A stretch of DNA of 5,638 bases from JBDSGC01 sp046594105 (GTDB lineage: Bacteria > Acidobacteriota > Thermoanaerobaculia > Gp7-AA8), in NCBI GenBank assembly GCA_046594105.1, contig JBKJQB010000217.1, positions 1-5,638 of the forward strand, written 5' to 3'. This document shows positions 5,555-5,638 of the stretch, one piece after another. Position 1 is the stretch's first letter. Each line of letters begins with the position of its first letter. The translations under genes and the position numbers were made by a program. The notes beneath the pieces were generated by a model, which saw only the letters and a list, made by a program, of their open reading frames with translations, searched no databases and was not told the DNA's origin.

Positions 5555-5638
5555 CGCTTCAGCGGGCGACAGAAGGGTTCCGCGTCATTTGGCGAACCAC
5601 CGAAGAGTCAATCCGCTGTTCTGTCGCCCGCTGAAGCG
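5555..5638. repeat. 20-bp perfect inverted repeat at the window edge
   Basis: Bases 5555-5574 are the exact reverse complement of 5619-5638, with a 44-base centre (5575-5618). The centre holds its own small inverted repeat, ggttc (5576-5580) and gaacc (5594-5598). The left arm also folds on itself (gcccgc/gcgggc, 5552-5567). The right arm reaches the last base, so the repeat may continue beyond the window. It could be a miniature mobile element or a paired REP-like unit; no transposase is visible. Confidence 0.8.

Larger units (their letters stand above)
5195..5638. other. Gene-free right end with hairpin repeats
   Basis: No supported gene lies between the deacetylase and the window edge. 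A 65-residue frame at 5310-5507 has no recognisable domain or ribosome site and runs into repeat sequence. The right third (from about 5481) is a chain of hairpins: gccggc/gccggc with loop gca (5481-5495), cccccggc/gccggggg (5508-5527), gcccgc/gcgggc with loop ttca (5552-5567), and a 20-base inverted repeat (5555-5574 with 5619-5638). From 5218 to about 5480 I see nothing recognisable, including no tRNA. Confidence 0.7.

Noticed and set aside
1..5638. CRISPR array, defence system, toxin-antitoxin pair or prophage genes
   Set aside because: I found no regularly spaced repeats with unique spacers and no gene with a matching domain; the repeats are irregular hairpins.

Overview
This is a GC-rich chromosomal window of housekeeping and accessory genes from a bacterium with a Gram-negative-type envelope. 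The codons favour G or C in third position. The gene set (FtsK, a YpfJ-type zinc peptidase, a YeiW-type cysteine-cluster protein, a COG2861/YibQ-type deacetylase) fits Acidobacteriota, Myxococcota or deltaproteobacterial relatives, or other Proteobacteria. The sequence alone does not settle the phylum. I see no phage, plasmid, transposase, CRISPR array or RNA gene.

Layout. 2-1555 (+) is the motor part of FtsK, with its membrane part beyond the left edge. 1556-2040 is a gene-free stretch packed with short GC-rich hairpins. 2041-2904 (+) is a membrane-anchored YpfJ-type zinc peptidase, and a small GNAT acetyltransferase (2901-3188, +) overlaps it by 4 bases, so the two probably form a translationally coupled pair. 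3189-3444 carries two copies, in opposite orientation, of a dispersed 46-48 base palindromic repeat. 3445-3708 (+) is a YeiW-type cysteine-cluster protein. It converges with, and overlaps at its 3' end, a secreted protein on the minus strand (3663-4187) that looks like a degenerate nuclease-fold (SNase-like) domain with an arginine-rich tail. Divergent from that gene, 4325-5194 (+) is a membrane-anchored divergent polysaccharide deacetylase. Its GTG start is fixed by a strong Shine-Dalgarno sequence. 5195-5638 is gene-free and ends in another set of hairpins, including one that shares both stem arms with a hairpin after ftsK, and a 20-base perfect inverted repeat touching the window edge.

The genes do not form an obvious pathway. 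FtsK handles chromosome segregation at division, and the peptidase, SNase-like protein and deacetylase are probably envelope or periplasmic proteins. Apart from the peptidase-GNAT pair they look like independent units separated by repeats. The most unusual content is the intergenic hairpin-repeat material and the SNase-like secreted protein. I see no convincing new multi-gene system.
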